The notes: generated by a model not told the origin, from the letters alone. DNA of 64,000 nucleotides from an uncultured Pelagibacteraceae bacterium (GCA_902615445.1 CACMOQ010000005.1:37140-101139), one strand, 5' to 3'. Positions 22,375 to 32,691 are shown, numbered from the stretch's first letter. A program made the numbers and translations.

Positions 22375-23261
22375 GAAGTCCTTTTTATTAACGGAACCAA
22401 TTGAGAAAACAAAACACCTGATAATATAAATAAACATCCTAACAAATTATTTATATCTAATATTTGATTCAGCAAAAACCATGCTGCTACTGTAGCAAAA
22501 ACACCTTCAAGAGAAAATATTATAGCAGCTGGAGCAGGGGTAATATTTTTTTGAGCGTATATCTGTAATACAAAAGCAAGTCCACCTGATAATATTCCAG
22601 CATATAAAATTGAATCTATCTCGTTTAAGATATTTTCAATAATAAACTCCTCATAAACTGAGCCAATTAAAAAAGAAAATATAGCTACAATTAAAGTTTG
22701 AACAGCACCGATGCTTAAAGGTAAATTGTATTTTGCAATGATCATTCCTGTAAAAATAATATGCGTACTCCAGAATAATGCTCCAAGAATAACCAATGTA
22801 TCTCCAAGCCTAACTGTAGCATCATAAAAACTTGTTAATAGATATCCACCAATTAAGCATAAAATTACTGAAGGCCATACACTCCAATGTAATGAGTTCC
22901 TCTTAAATATAAAAAGAATAATTGGTACTATAGGGACATAAAAAATTGTAAAAAAGGCGGCGTTAGCTACATCTGTATAAATTAGAGCTATTTGCTGTAA
23001 TGCCGAGCCTAAAAAAAGTGACAATCCAATTAAACAGGATAAAATAACAAAATATTTATAACCAATTTTAAACTCTATTTTAAATTTTTTGGTCTCAAAT
23101 AATAATGCTAAAGGTAGTATTGCTAAAAAACCTACAAAAAATCTAACTGCGTTAAATGTAAATGGACCTATATCATCCATACCAGTGTCTTGAGCTATGA
23201 ATGTAGTTCCCCAAATGAATGTGCATAACAAAGCACTTAACAATGAAACACTCTTGGACAT
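22371..23261 (-). CDS. EamA/DMT-family transporter
   Basis: 296 aa; 'FIWGTTFIAQDTGMDDIGPFTFNAVRFFVGFLAILPL' and repeated EamA transmembrane pattern. Confidence 0.9.
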   Translation of the reverse strand: MSKSVSLLSALLCTFIWGTTFIAQDTGMDDIGPFTFNAVRFFVGFLAILPLALLFETKKFKIEFKIGYKYFVILSCLIGLSLFLGSALQQIALIYTDVANAAFFTIFYVPIVPIILFIFKRNSLHWSVWPSVILCLIGGYLLTSFYDATVRLGDTLVILGALFWSTHIIFTGMIIAKYNLPLSIGAVQTLIVAIFSFLIGSVYEEFIIENILNEIDSILYAGILSGGLAFVLQIYAQKNITPAPAAIIFSLEGVFATVAAWFLLNQILDINNLLGCLFILSGVLFSQLVPLIKRTS

Positions 23262-23268
23262 TATTTAA

Positions 23269-24534
23269 TTAAACAGCTAGTTTATAGGCAAAATTTTTGC
23301 CCAGATTTTCTTTTAAATTATTATTAAATCGAGCTGCCTCCGCACCGTCGATAATTCTATGATCATACGATAAAGAAAGTGGTAACATAGTACGTGTAAC
23401 AAATTTTCCATCCATAAATATCTGTTTTTTTTCTGCTCTGCCTACTCCCAAAATAGCAACCTCTGGATAGTTTATAATTGGGGTGAAGAAAGATCCACCA
23501 ATTCCTCCAAGGCTAGTTATGGTCATCGAACCTCCAAACAATTCTTTTTTTTCAATTTTAAGATCTCTGCATTGCTGACTTATTTTTTTTAATTCTGTGC
23601 TTATTAAAGAAATATTCTTATTATCAGCATTCCTTAATTTTGGAACCATCAAACCATGAGGAGTATCTACTGCTATACCAACATGATAATATTTTTTAAC
23701 AGTCATTTTACCATTTTCGATTTCATCGATTGAAGTATTAAAATTTGGAAATTTTTTCAATGATGCGGTTAATGCCTTTACGATGAAAGCTAATGGTGTA
23801 ATTTTTTTTTTTTCACCAGTATATATATCCGTTAGAGAAGTTCTGAATTCCTCTAATTCAGTTATATCGGCTTCATCATGATTAGTTACGTGAGGAATTT
23901 TTGTCCAAGAATTCATCAAATATTTAGATGATAACTTTTTTACTCTAGGGATGTCTTTAATGTCTACTTCTCCAAAATCTGAATGTGAATATTCTAGCTC
24001 AATTTTTTTTTCAGTTCTGTCTTGATCTTTGAAATTTTTATTAGATTTGGTTGCAACAAATAACTTCACATCACTTTCAGTAACCCTCCCTTGTCTTTCA
24101 CTACCAGGAACTTTATTAATATTTACTCCTAGTTCTCTTGCAAATTTTCTTACTTTTGGTGATGCAGAAGCTTTTGCAGGAAAATCTTTGATTATTATAT
24201 TTTTAGTTTCATTACTTTTTTTTAATTCGTTTTTTTTTATTTCTTTTGAGAATTGGTTTTTTGGTAATTCCTGGACACTTGTTTTTTTAATTTCTTTCTC
24301 GCTTTCAATTTCAATAATTTTATCACCCTCTGATACTTTGTCTCCAATTTTAACTTTTAAAAAAGTTACAGTACCATCATCAGATGATGGTATTTCCACA
24401 CTAGATTTATCGCTCTCAATAGTTATTAGTGGATCATTCTTTTTAATTTTTTGACCTTTTTTAATTAAAACTTCAATGACTTCTACATCTTTAAAGTCAC
24501 CAATATTTGGAACTTTTATATCTTTCTTTGGCAT
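23269..24534 (-). CDS. aceF: Pyruvate dehydrogenase E2, dihydrolipoyllysine-residue acetyltransferase
   Basis: One lipoyl domain (TIESDKSSVEIPSS), PSBD (ASPKVRKFARELGVNINKVPGSERQGRVTESDV), catalytic domain ending LSLSYDHRIIDGAEAARFNNNL. Confidence 0.95.
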   Translation of the reverse strand: MPKKDIKVPNIGDFKDVEVIEVLIKKGQKIKKNDPLITIESDKSSVEIPSSDDGTVTFLKVKIGDKVSEGDKIIEIESEKEIKKTSVQELPKNQFSKEIKKNELKKSNETKNIIIKDFPAKASASPKVRKFARELGVNINKVPGSERQGRVTESDVKLFVATKSNKNFKDQDRTEKKIELEYSHSDFGEVDIKDIPRVKKLSSKYLMNSWTKIPHVTNHDEADITELEEFRTSLTDIYTGEKKKITPLAFIVKALTASLKKFPNFNTSIDEIENGKMTVKKYYHVGIAVDTPHGLMVPKLRNADNKNISLISTELKKISQQCRDLKIEKKELFGGSMTITSLGGIGGSFFTPIINYPEVAILGVGRAEKKQIFMDGKFVTRTMLPLSLSYDHRIIDGAEAARFNNNLKENLGKNFAYKLAV

Positions 24535-27500
24535 TAGAGTTTTGTGGGCATTGGTTTTTTTTTATCAATTTTATATTTCTTTATTGCTTCTTGAGCATAT
24601 TTAGATGCAATTAATTGTTCTTTAGCTAAAATACTTAGCCCAAAAGTAACAACATGCTCTTTATCAACTTCAAAAAACTTTCTTAAATTCTTTCTTGTAT
24701 CACTTCTACCAAATCCGTCTGTTCCTAGTGAATAAAAGCTTTTATTTATATAAGGTCGAATTTGGTCAGAGTTCATTCTCATATAATCTGATGCAGCTAG
24801 AATAGGACCTTCAGTTTTACCTAAACAACTTTCAACATAAGATTTTTTTGGTTCTTTTTCAGGATTCAATAAATTATACCTCTCAACCTCTAAACCATCT
24901 CTTCTTAATTCATTAAAACTAGTCACACTCCAAACCTCGCTATCAATTTGATATTCAGTTTGTAAAATTTCTGCACCAGCTATCATTTCTCTTAAGATTG
25001 TACCAGATCCTAAAAATTGAATTTTAGTTTTTTTATATTTGTTAAATTCTTTTATTTTATACATTCCTTTTAATATACCTTCTTCACATGATTTATGTGT
25101 TGGCATAGCAGGGTGAGGATAATTTTCATTCATTGTTGTAATGTAATAAAAAATATTTTCTTTATTCTCGTGCATTCTTTTCAACCCTTCTCTAAATATA
25201 GTTGCTAGCTCATAATGAAATGTTGGATCATAGGACTTACAATTAGGAATTGTTGATGCCATTAAATGACTATGTCCATCTTGGTGTTGTAAGCCTTCTC
25301 CTGCTAAAGTAGTTCTTCCAGCAGTAGCACCAATTAAAAATCCTCTTGATTGACTATCTGCTCCCGCCCAAGCAAAGTCTCCTATTCTCTGAAAACCAAA
25401 CATTGAATAAAATAAATAAATTGGGATCATTTCAATATCATGATTTGTGTAAGAAGTGCCTGCAGCAATCCATGAGGACATTGCACCTGCCTCATTGATT
25501 CCTTCCTCCAAAACTTGTCCACTTTTTTCTTCTCTATATGAACTTAATTGTGCCGCGTCCTCAGGTTCATATTTTTGCCCTTCATAAGCATAAATACCAA
25601 TTTTTTGAAAAAAACCCTCCATTCCAAATGTTCTCGCCTCATCAGGAATAATCGGCACCAATCTTGGAGCAACATTTTTATCTCTTAAAAGATTTGTTAA
25701 CATTCTGACTAATGCCATGGTTGTTGACATCTCTTTATCTCCTGTTGATTCTTTCATATTGTCAAAGATGTTTTTTGGAGGAGCTTTAATGGGTTTTGCA
25801 TAAGTAGTTCTCTCTGGGATAAATCCCCCCAATTGAAGTCTTTTTTCTTTTATGTACTTTATTTCTGGTGAGTTTTGGTCTGGCTTATAATATTCAATAT
25901 TTTGTACTTGTTTGTCAGTTAGAGGAACATCAAACCTGTCTCTGTAATACATCAAATCGTTTATATCTAATTTTTTAGTTTGATGTGTTGTATTTACACT
26001 TTCACCACTTTTACCCATACCATAACCCTTTATAGTCTTGGCAATCACAACTGTTGGGCTTCCAATATTTTTAGAGGCTTTATCATAAGCTGCAAAAACT
26101 TTGTGAGGATCATGTCCACCTCTATTTAGTCTCCATATATCTTTGTCTGAAAGGCTTGAAACTAACTCTTTAGTTTCAGGATATTTACCAAAAAACTTTT
26201 CTCTGACATAAGCTCCGTCTCTTGCTTTCATCGCTTGATATTCACCATCAACAGTTTCATTCATAACTTTGATTAAATGACCAGTTTTATCATTAGCTAA
26301 TAGTGGGTCCCAATAAGAACCCCAGATTACTTTGATAACATTCCATCCAGCTCCTCTAAAAATACCCTCTAATTCTTGTATAATTTTTCCATTCCCCCTC
26401 ACTGGCCCGTCCAATCTTTGAAGATTGCAATTGATTACAAATATTAAATTATCTAATTTTTCTCTAGCTGCTAAACCAATTGCACCTAAAGACTCTGGTT
26501 CATCCATTTCCCCATCTCCTAAAAAAGCCCACACTTTTCGTCCTTCATCTTTAATTAGACCTCTATTAATTAAATATTTCATATATCTTGCTTGATATAT
26601 TGCTAACATTGGTCCTAAACCCATTGAGACTGTAGGAAATTGCCAAAAATTTGGCATCAACCAAGGGTGTGGATAAGATGATAGACCTCCTGGATCGACT
26701 TCTTGTCTAAAACTATCTAATTGCTTTTCGTTAAGTCTTCCTTCAAGAAACGCTCTTGCATACATACCTGGTGCGCTATGCCCTTGAAAGTAAATCAAAT
26801 CCCCACCAAATTTATTATTTTTTGCTCTCCAAAAATGATTCATACCTACATCATAAAGTGTAGCAGCTGATGCAAATGTTCCAATATGTCCTCCTAGCTC
26901 TGGAAACTTTTTGTTCGCACGTACAACCATTGCTGCGGAATTCCATCTTATTAATGACCTAATTCTTCTCTCAATATTTTGATCACCATTTGATTTTTTC
27001 TCTTCATTTACTGGAATTGTATTTATATAGGGTGTGTTTTGTGTGTAGGGAATATTTGCACCCTCCATATAAGCTTTATTTATTAATTCCTTTATTAAAT
27101 AATGAGCTCTCTGATTACCATCTTTTTCAATTACTGCAGAAAGTGACTCTAGCCACTCATTGGTTTCTAATGGATCAATATCACCGTCATTAACTACTTG
27201 GATTATCTCTGATTTTTTTCTCTCACTATTATTTGTATGGATAGTTTGCTCTTGTTTTTTTTCTAATGATTTCTCTGCCTCTTTAATCAAGTTTTCAGTG
27301 TCTTTTGGAATAGTTTCCAGTGAAGAATTTTTTTCGCTTGAACCTGATACACTCAGAATTAAATCACCTTTCGAAACTTTATCACCTACTTTAACTTTAA
27401 TTGACTCGATTGTGCCTGATAATGTCGAAGGTATTTCAACACTTGATTTATCACTTTCAATAGTTACTACTGGATCGTTCTTGGCAATTTCTTCACCTTC

Positions 27501-27572
27501 TTTGACAAGTAATTCAATAATCTCTACATTTTCAAAATCGCCTATATCAGGAACTAATAGTTTTTCACTCAT
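24534..27572 (-). CDS. aceE: Pyruvate dehydrogenase E1 (homodimeric AceE type) with N-terminal lipoyl domain
   Basis: 1012 aa; residues ~1-78 are a lipoyl domain (VVTIESDKSSVEIPSTLSGTIESIKVKVGDKVSKGD); the remainder is canonical AceE (IERRIRSLIRWNSAAMVVRANK, FLGDGEMDEPESLGAI). Confidence 0.96.
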   Translation of the reverse strand: MSEKLLVPDIGDFENVEIIELLVKEGEEIAKNDPVVTIESDKSSVEIPSTLSGTIESIKVKVGDKVSKGDLILSVSGSSEKNSSLETIPKDTENLIKEAEKSLEKKQEQTIHTNNSERKKSEIIQVVNDGDIDPLETNEWLESLSAVIEKDGNQRAHYLIKELINKAYMEGANIPYTQNTPYINTIPVNEEKKSNGDQNIERRIRSLIRWNSAAMVVRANKKFPELGGHIGTFASAATLYDVGMNHFWRAKNNKFGGDLIYFQGHSAPGMYARAFLEGRLNEKQLDSFRQEVDPGGLSSYPHPWLMPNFWQFPTVSMGLGPMLAIYQARYMKYLINRGLIKDEGRKVWAFLGDGEMDEPESLGAIGLAAREKLDNLIFVINCNLQRLDGPVRGNGKIIQELEGIFRGAGWNVIKVIWGSYWDPLLANDKTGHLIKVMNETVDGEYQAMKARDGAYVREKFFGKYPETKELVSSLSDKDIWRLNRGGHDPHKVFAAYDKASKNIGSPTVVIAKTIKGYGMGKSGESVNTTHQTKKLDINDLMYYRDRFDVPLTDKQVQNIEYYKPDQNSPEIKYIKEKRLQLGGFIPERTTYAKPIKAPPKNIFDNMKESTGDKEMSTTMALVRMLTNLLRDKNVAPRLVPIIPDEARTFGMEGFFQKIGIYAYEGQKYEPEDAAQLSSYREEKSGQVLEEGINEAGAMSSWIAAGTSYTNHDIEMIPIYLFYSMFGFQRIGDFAWAGADSQSRGFLIGATAGRTTLAGEGLQHQDGHSHLMASTIPNCKSYDPTFHYELATIFREGLKRMHENKENIFYYITTMNENYPHPAMPTHKSCEEGILKGMYKIKEFNKYKKTKIQFLGSGTILREMIAGAEILQTEYQIDSEVWSVTSFNELRRDGLEVERYNLLNPEKEPKKSYVESCLGKTEGPILAASDYMRMNSDQIRPYINKSFYSLGTDGFGRSDTRKNLRKFFEVDKEHVVTFGLSILAKEQLIASKYAQEAIKKYKIDKKKPMPTKL

Positions 27573-27673
27573 TTGATATTAAGATCTTATACACTATAAA
27601 ATTTTACTTAATTGCTATTTTTAACACATTCTGCTCAATTTTTTGACACTCTTCTTATTTATCCTTTAGAAAA

Positions 27674-27790
27674 ATGATTAAAAAGTTATTAAATAGGCTC
27701 TTGCAACCAAAAGAAAGCAATTACATTGATGCTAAAATTTGGATGCAAAAAATTTTGCTCGAAGAGAAATTTAGAAGAATTAATTCTTAA
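27674..27790 (+). CDS. Possible 38-aa small protein
   Basis: ATG at 27674, translation MIKKLLNRLLQPKESNYIDAKIWMQKILLEEKFRRINS*, convergent with and overlapping the thiolase stop. Below the ORF-track length cutoff; no homology evidence. Confidence 0.35.
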   Translation: MIKKLLNRLLQPKESNYIDAKIWMQKILLEEKFRRINS

Positions 27791-28962
27791 ATTCTCTCAA
27801 CACATAAAGCTATGCCCATTCCACCACCTATGCATAGTGTAGCACAACCTTTGTTCTTTTTTTGTTTTATCATCTCATGAATAAGAGTAACTAATATTCT
27901 GGCACCTGATGCTCCTATAGGATGACCCAATGCTATAGCTCCTCCGTTAACATTAACTTTATGCTCATCGATATTTAATTCACGTATCACTGCAATGCTT
28001 TGAGCAGCAAAAGCCTCATTAATTTCAAAAAGATCTATGTCATTTAAATCCCATTTTGCTTTTTTTAGTGCTTTACGCACAGCCTCAATTGGTCCAAGGC
28101 CCATTAGAGTTGGATCAACTCCGACTGAAGCCCATGATGTTATCTTAACTAACGGTTGAATTGATTTTTTTTTAGCCTCTTCTAAGGTCGTTAATAATAA
28201 AGCAGCTGCGCCATCATTAATTCCTGATGAATTTCCAGGTGTCACAGTTCCATTTTTTAAGAACACTGCTTTTAATTTCTCTAAGTCCAATTTATTTAGA
28301 TCTTTTCTTGGGTGCTCATCTTTTTCAAGATTGATACCAAGTTGATTTATTTTGACTAGTTCTTCCTTAAATTTATTTGTGTTAATCGCAATTTCTGTTT
28401 TTTTTTGAGAATTTAGAGCAAAATCATCCTGGTCTGCCCTTGAAATATTAAATTTCTTTGCAACATTTTCAGCAGTCACACCCATATGATAATTATTAAA
28501 TGCGTCTATCAATCCATCATTTATCATTGTATTTATCAACTGTTTCTCTGAAATTTTTTTATTATCACGATAAAAAATTGAATGTGGAGCTAATGACATG
28601 TTTTCTTGGCCACCCGAAATTACATTTTTTGCCTCTCCTAATTTAATTGATTGATATCCTGAGATTACAGCTCTAAGTCCAGATCCACAAACTTGATTAA
28701 CTATATGAGCTGGTTTAGAGATATTTATACCTGCATTAATTGCTGCTTGTCTTGCAGGATTTTGACCTCCACCGGCTGTAAGCACTTGGCCCATAATTAC
28801 CTCATCAATATCATCTTTGTCTAATTTACTTTTTCTTAGAATTTCCTTTATAACAATTGATCCCAACCTATCTGCACTCAATTCTTTTAAAGATCCTTTA
28901 TAAGCTCCAATCGGTGTTCTAACAGCTTCTATAATTACAACATCATTCAATGAATTATTCAT
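27787..28962 (-). CDS. Acetyl-CoA C-acetyltransferase (thiolase)
   Basis: 391 aa; 'VNQVCGSGLRAVISGYQSI', 'NVNGGAIALGHPIGASGARILVTL', 'CATLCIGGGMGIA'. Confidence 0.96.
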   Translation of the reverse strand: MNNSLNDVVIIEAVRTPIGAYKGSLKELSADRLGSIVIKEILRKSKLDKDDIDEVIMGQVLTAGGGQNPARQAAINAGINISKPAHIVNQVCGSGLRAVISGYQSIKLGEAKNVISGGQENMSLAPHSIFYRDNKKISEKQLINTMINDGLIDAFNNYHMGVTAENVAKKFNISRADQDDFALNSQKKTEIAINTNKFKEELVKINQLGINLEKDEHPRKDLNKLDLEKLKAVFLKNGTVTPGNSSGINDGAAALLLTTLEEAKKKSIQPLVKITSWASVGVDPTLMGLGPIEAVRKALKKAKWDLNDIDLFEINEAFAAQSIAVIRELNIDEHKVNVNGGAIALGHPIGASGARILVTLIHEMIKQKKNKGCATLCIGGGMGIALCVERI

Positions 28963-29034
28963 AATAATTTAAATTTGTCTTAGCATTAAAATATACTAAA
29001 AAATGATATAGAATAATAAATAAAATTTAAAAAT

Positions 29035-29111
29035 GCGCCTGTAGCTCAATTGGATAGAGCGCTTGGCTACGGACCAGGAGGTTCTGGGTTCGACTCCTAG
29101 CAGGCGCACCA
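29035..29111 (+). tRNA. tRNA-Arg (anticodon ACG)
   Basis: GCGCCTGTAGCTCAATTGGATAGAGCGCTTGGCTACGGACCAGGAGGTTCTGGGTTCGACTCCTAGCAGGCGCACCA: complete cloverleaf, ACG anticodon, encoded CCA. Confidence 0.97.
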
Positions 29112-29235
29112 TAATGATAATGAATATGTTAAATTGGTTGTTGAAAACATCTCTTCAAAAATCTGTGATATATTTCTTTATCACTATCTTAATTATTCTA
29201 TTAATTTTAACTTTTGTACTATAAAAAGTAAGATT

Positions 29236-29637
29236 ATGTCTAAAGATTTTCAGCAAATTAGCATCCAGCAAGGATTTATGAAGCATAATGGTGGAGTTTT
29301 GTTTAGAAATATTTCCGAAACTGAATATGAATTTAAATCAACAATTAACAAAAATCATTTAAATGCAGCAGGTATTACCCACGGTGGGTATTTGTCAGCT
29401 TTAGTAGATGCAGGAGCAGGAACTGCAGCGCATAGATCGTCAGAAAATGCACCTTGCGTCACAATATCTTTAGATTTGAAATTTATTGGGCCATCAAAAA
29501 CTGGAGATGAAATAATAGGTAATGTCAAAATTCTTAAGAAGACGAAAACATTGGTTTTTTTATTTTGTGAACTAAAATGTAACGATAAAATTATTACCTC
29601 TGCTACTGGGGTTTGGAAAATTCTTAAGAAATCTTAA
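29236..29637 (+). CDS. PaaI-family hotdog thioesterase (ORF track starts at 29134; internal ATG at 29236 more likely)
   Basis: 'HLNAAGITHGGYLSALVDAGAGTAAHRSS' hotdog motif; conserved part follows MSKDFQQISIQQGFMKHNGG. Confidence 0.85.
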   Translation: MSKDFQQISIQQGFMKHNGGVLFRNISETEYEFKSTINKNHLNAAGITHGGYLSALVDAGAGTAAHRSSENAPCVTISLDLKFIGPSKTGDEIIGNVKILKKTKTLVFLFCELKCNDKIITSATGVWKILKKS

Positions 29638-29697
29638 AAAACTTTTTAATTATCGATAAGAATTAATTATGCTAGAATAAATAAGTTATTAGTTAAA

Positions 29698-29772
29698 ATG
29701 AGAACTCTTTATAGTCCGATTCGGTCATGTTTTAGTCTATCTTTGTTCTTTAACACCAACTACATCTGGTAG
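29698..29772 (+). other. Possible 24-aa leader peptide or structured leader upstream of the helicase
   Basis: ATG at 29698 encodes MRTLYSPIRSCFSLSLFFNTNYIW*; region contains CCGATTCGG and CTAC-ATCTG-GTAG inverted repeats and is less A/T-homopolymeric than other intergenic DNA here. Confidence 0.2.
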
Positions 29773-29801
29773 ATAAAAATTTTGACATACTAAAAATAGG
29801 A

Positions 29802-32279
29802 ATGAGCAAAAATAAAATTACAGCTGTGCTTGGCCCAACAAATACAGGCAAAACTCATTTAGCCATTGAAACTATGCTTTCCTTTGAAAATGGAATGATT
29901 GGGTTCCCTCTTAGATTATTAGCAAGAGAAGTATACGATAAAGTAATTAAGAAAACTTCCTTGGATAAGGTTGCTCTAATTACGGGTGAGGAGAAAATTA
30001 TTCCTAATAATGCAAAATATTTTTTATGCACAGTTGAGTCAATGCCGATTGATAAACAATTAGATTTTGTTGGAGTTGATGAAATTCAAATGTGCGCAGA
30101 TCATGAGAGAGGGCATATATTTACTGACAGATTATTGAATTTAAGAGGTAATAAGCTTACCATGTTTATGGGATCTAATACTATAAAAAATATCATTTCA
30201 AAATTGGATGATGATATTGAGTTTATTAATAGAAAAAGATTATCTAAACTTACATATGCTGGATATAAAAAGATTTCAAGAATAGATAGAAAAACTGCAA
30301 TTATAGCTTTCTCGGCTGAAGAAGTTTATGCTATTGCTGAACTCATAAGAAGACAAAAAGGTGGGGCAGCAATTGTTATGGGCTCTTTAAGCCCAAAAAC
30401 TAGAAATGCTCAGGTTGAGCTTTACCAATCAAATGATGTTGATTTTTTAGTTGCAACAGATGCTATTGGTATGGGAATAAATATGGATCTTGATCATATC
30501 TACTTTTCTAATTTAAAGAAATTTGATGGAAGAAAATTACGAAGATTAAGTTTATCAGAAATTGGTCAAATTGCTGGAAGAGCAGGCAGATATTTAAATG
30601 ATGGTAATTTTGGTATAACTGGTGATTGTAAAGAAATTGGTGCTGAAGAAGTTGAATTACTTGAAAATCACAAATTTGAAGAAATTCAGTTTCTTTTTTG
30701 GCGTAATTCACATCTGAATTTTAATAACTCTTCGGTACTTTTAAAATCTCTTGAAGAAAAACCTAATAAAGCATGGTTAAGAAAGATACGTGAATGTGAA
30801 GATGAAAAAGCTCTTAAATTTTTCTTGAGAGATAAAAATCTAGAGAATTTTGAATTTAATGAGAGAAAATTGAAACTTTTATGGGAGTGCTGTCAAATAC
30901 CAGACTTTGTCAAAAAAACTTACGGTAATCACTATGAGGTAATTTCAAATGTTTTTAAATATTTAAATAGTGAAAAAGGAAAAATTACCAATGAATATAT
31001 GCGACTTCAGCTAATAAAACTTGATAAATTAGATGGAAACGTAGATTCTATATCAAATAGAATTGCAAATGTAAGAACTTGGTCTTATGTTTCGAATAAA
31101 AATAATTGGGTAGAGAATCAAAATTTTTGGATAGAAAAAACAAAATTATTAGAGGATAAACTTTCAGACAGATTACATGAAGAACTTACAAAAACTTTTA
31201 TTGATAAACGCGCAAGTGTTCTAGCGAGAGGTCTAAAACAAGATATGGAATTTGAGACCAAAATTTTGAAAAATAATGATGTTATGATTGATAATCAGTT
31301 CATTGGAAAAATTAACGGCCTTAAATTAGAACTTGATTTAAAAAAGGGTGCACTAGAAACAGACATTAAATCTCTCAAAAAGGCTGCTCGTCAGACAGTA
31401 GGTCCTGAGCTAGAGAAAAGAATCCAATCCATAGTCGAGACTGGGTTAATTGAACTGAATAATGATTTTAGGATATATTGGCAAAAATTTATAATTGGAA
31501 GGTTAATTCCAGGTAAAGACTATCTAAACCCAAAAATTGAATTAATAGTAGATGACATTTTAGAACAAGATCAAAGGCAAAAACTATCAAACTATTTAAC
31601 AAAGTGGCTTGGAGATAAGATAAACACAACACTAAAAAGTCTTATTGATTTAAAATTTTTAAAGGAAAAAAATTCCTTTATAAAGGCACTTGCTTATCAA
31701 CTTTATGAAAATAATGGTGTCCTAAAAAGAGATCAAGTTACTGACTACTTAAAAAACCTAGAACAAAATGAAAGAAAAATTTTAAGAGATCTTGGGGTCA
31801 GGTTTGGAAGATATCATATTTTTTTACATAAATTAATTAAGCCAGAACCAGTTTCGCTAAGAACCTTGTTGTGGAAAAATTATCATCAAAAATATTTTAA
31901 TCTTAACCCGCCGACGATTGGGCTAAATTTTATAAATGATGACAAAATAAAAAACAAAAACTTCATGCTGCTTTGTGGGTTTGAAAAATTTAATAATATT
32001 TATGTTAGAATCGACATTCTAGAAAGATTGTTTATGCAAATAATCAATTCAAAATCAGAAAAGGATAAAGAAATCAAAATGGTACCAGAAATGTTAAACT
32101 TATTAGGGTGTAACAAAGAAAGTTTTAAAAAGCTTCTTGTATGTATGAATTATAAGATAATTGAAAGAGAAAATGATATATTTTTTAGATACACACCTAA
32201 AAAGAATTTTAAAAAACAAAGTCAGAAAATTTTAAAAGAGACACCTTTTGGAGTTTTAAAAGACTTGAATTTTAATTAG
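29802..32279 (+). CDS. Suv3-like superfamily II RNA helicase
   Basis: 'AVLGPTNTGKTHLAIETML' Walker A, 'GVDEIQMCADHERGHIFTDRLL' DEIQ box, 'DAIGMGINMDLDHIYFSNLKKFDGRKLRRLSLSEIGQIAGRAGRY'. Confidence 0.92.
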   Translation: MSKNKITAVLGPTNTGKTHLAIETMLSFENGMIGFPLRLLAREVYDKVIKKTSLDKVALITGEEKIIPNNAKYFLCTVESMPIDKQLDFVGVDEIQMCADHERGHIFTDRLLNLRGNKLTMFMGSNTIKNIISKLDDDIEFINRKRLSKLTYAGYKKISRIDRKTAIIAFSAEEVYAIAELIRRQKGGAAIVMGSLSPKTRNAQVELYQSNDVDFLVATDAIGMGINMDLDHIYFSNLKKFDGRKLRRLSLSEIGQIAGRAGRYLNDGNFGITGDCKEIGAEEVELLENHKFEEIQFLFWRNSHLNFNNSSVLLKSLEEKPNKAWLRKIRECEDEKALKFFLRDKNLENFEFNERKLKLLWECCQIPDFVKKTYGNHYEVISNVFKYLNSEKGKITNEYMRLQLIKLDKLDGNVDSISNRIANVRTWSYVSNKNNWVENQNFWIEKTKLLEDKLSDRLHEELTKTFIDKRASVLARGLKQDMEFETKILKNNDVMIDNQFIGKINGLKLELDLKKGALETDIKSLKKAARQTVGPELEKRIQSIVETGLIELNNDFRIYWQKFIIGRLIPGKDYLNPKIELIVDDILEQDQRQKLSNYLTKWLGDKINTTLKSLIDLKFLKEKNSFIKALAYQLYENNGVLKRDQVTDYLKNLEQNERKILRDLGVRFGRYHIFLHKLIKPEPVSLRTLLWKNYHQKYFNLNPPTIGLNFINDDKIKNKNFMLLCGFEKFNNIYVRIDILERLFMQIINSKSEKDKEIKMVPEMLNLLGCNKESFKKLLVCMNYKIIERENDIFFRYTPKKNFKKQSQKILKETPFGVLKDLNFN

Positions 32280-32286
32280 ATAAATT

Positions 32287-32691
32287 ATGTTTTTCAAAAA
32301 TAACAAAAATCAAAACAATAATTTGATAAAAATAGCAGCACTACTAATTCATGCTGCAAAAATTGATGAAAATTTTACAATTGAAGAAGAAAAAATTATA
32401 GAAGAAACCCTCTTAAACTTAGGAGCAAATAAAAAAAACGTAAAACAAATTATTATTGAAAGCAAAAAAATTGAGGACAAAGCTAATCAAATTTTAGAAT
32501 TTACTAAAGAGGTAAAAAATATGGAAGAAAATGACAAAATTAAAATTATAGAAACATTATGGCGAATTATCTACTCTAATAAAGATGCTGATATTTATGA
32601 AACAAACCTAATGAGACGACTTGCTGGATTATTATATATTGACAATAAAACAATGGGAGATATCAAAGAAAAAATAAAAAATAACTCATAA
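32287..32691 (+). CDS. TerB-like family protein
   Basis: 134 aa helical protein; '[33 protein letters not shown]...[29 protein letters not shown]' matches the TerB-domain pattern. Confidence 0.75.
   Translation: MFFKNNKNQNNNLIKIAALLIHAAKIDENFTIEEEKIIEETLLNLGANKKNVKQIIIESKKIEDKANQILEFTKEVKNMEENDKIKIIETLWRIIYSNKDADIYETNLMRRLAGLLYIDNKTMGDIKEKIKNNS

Noticed and set aside
29134-29235. N-terminal extension of the PaaI-like thioesterase ORF
   Set aside because: Not hotdog-like; begins within 25 bp of the tRNA end, and ATG at 29236 fits the family start better.
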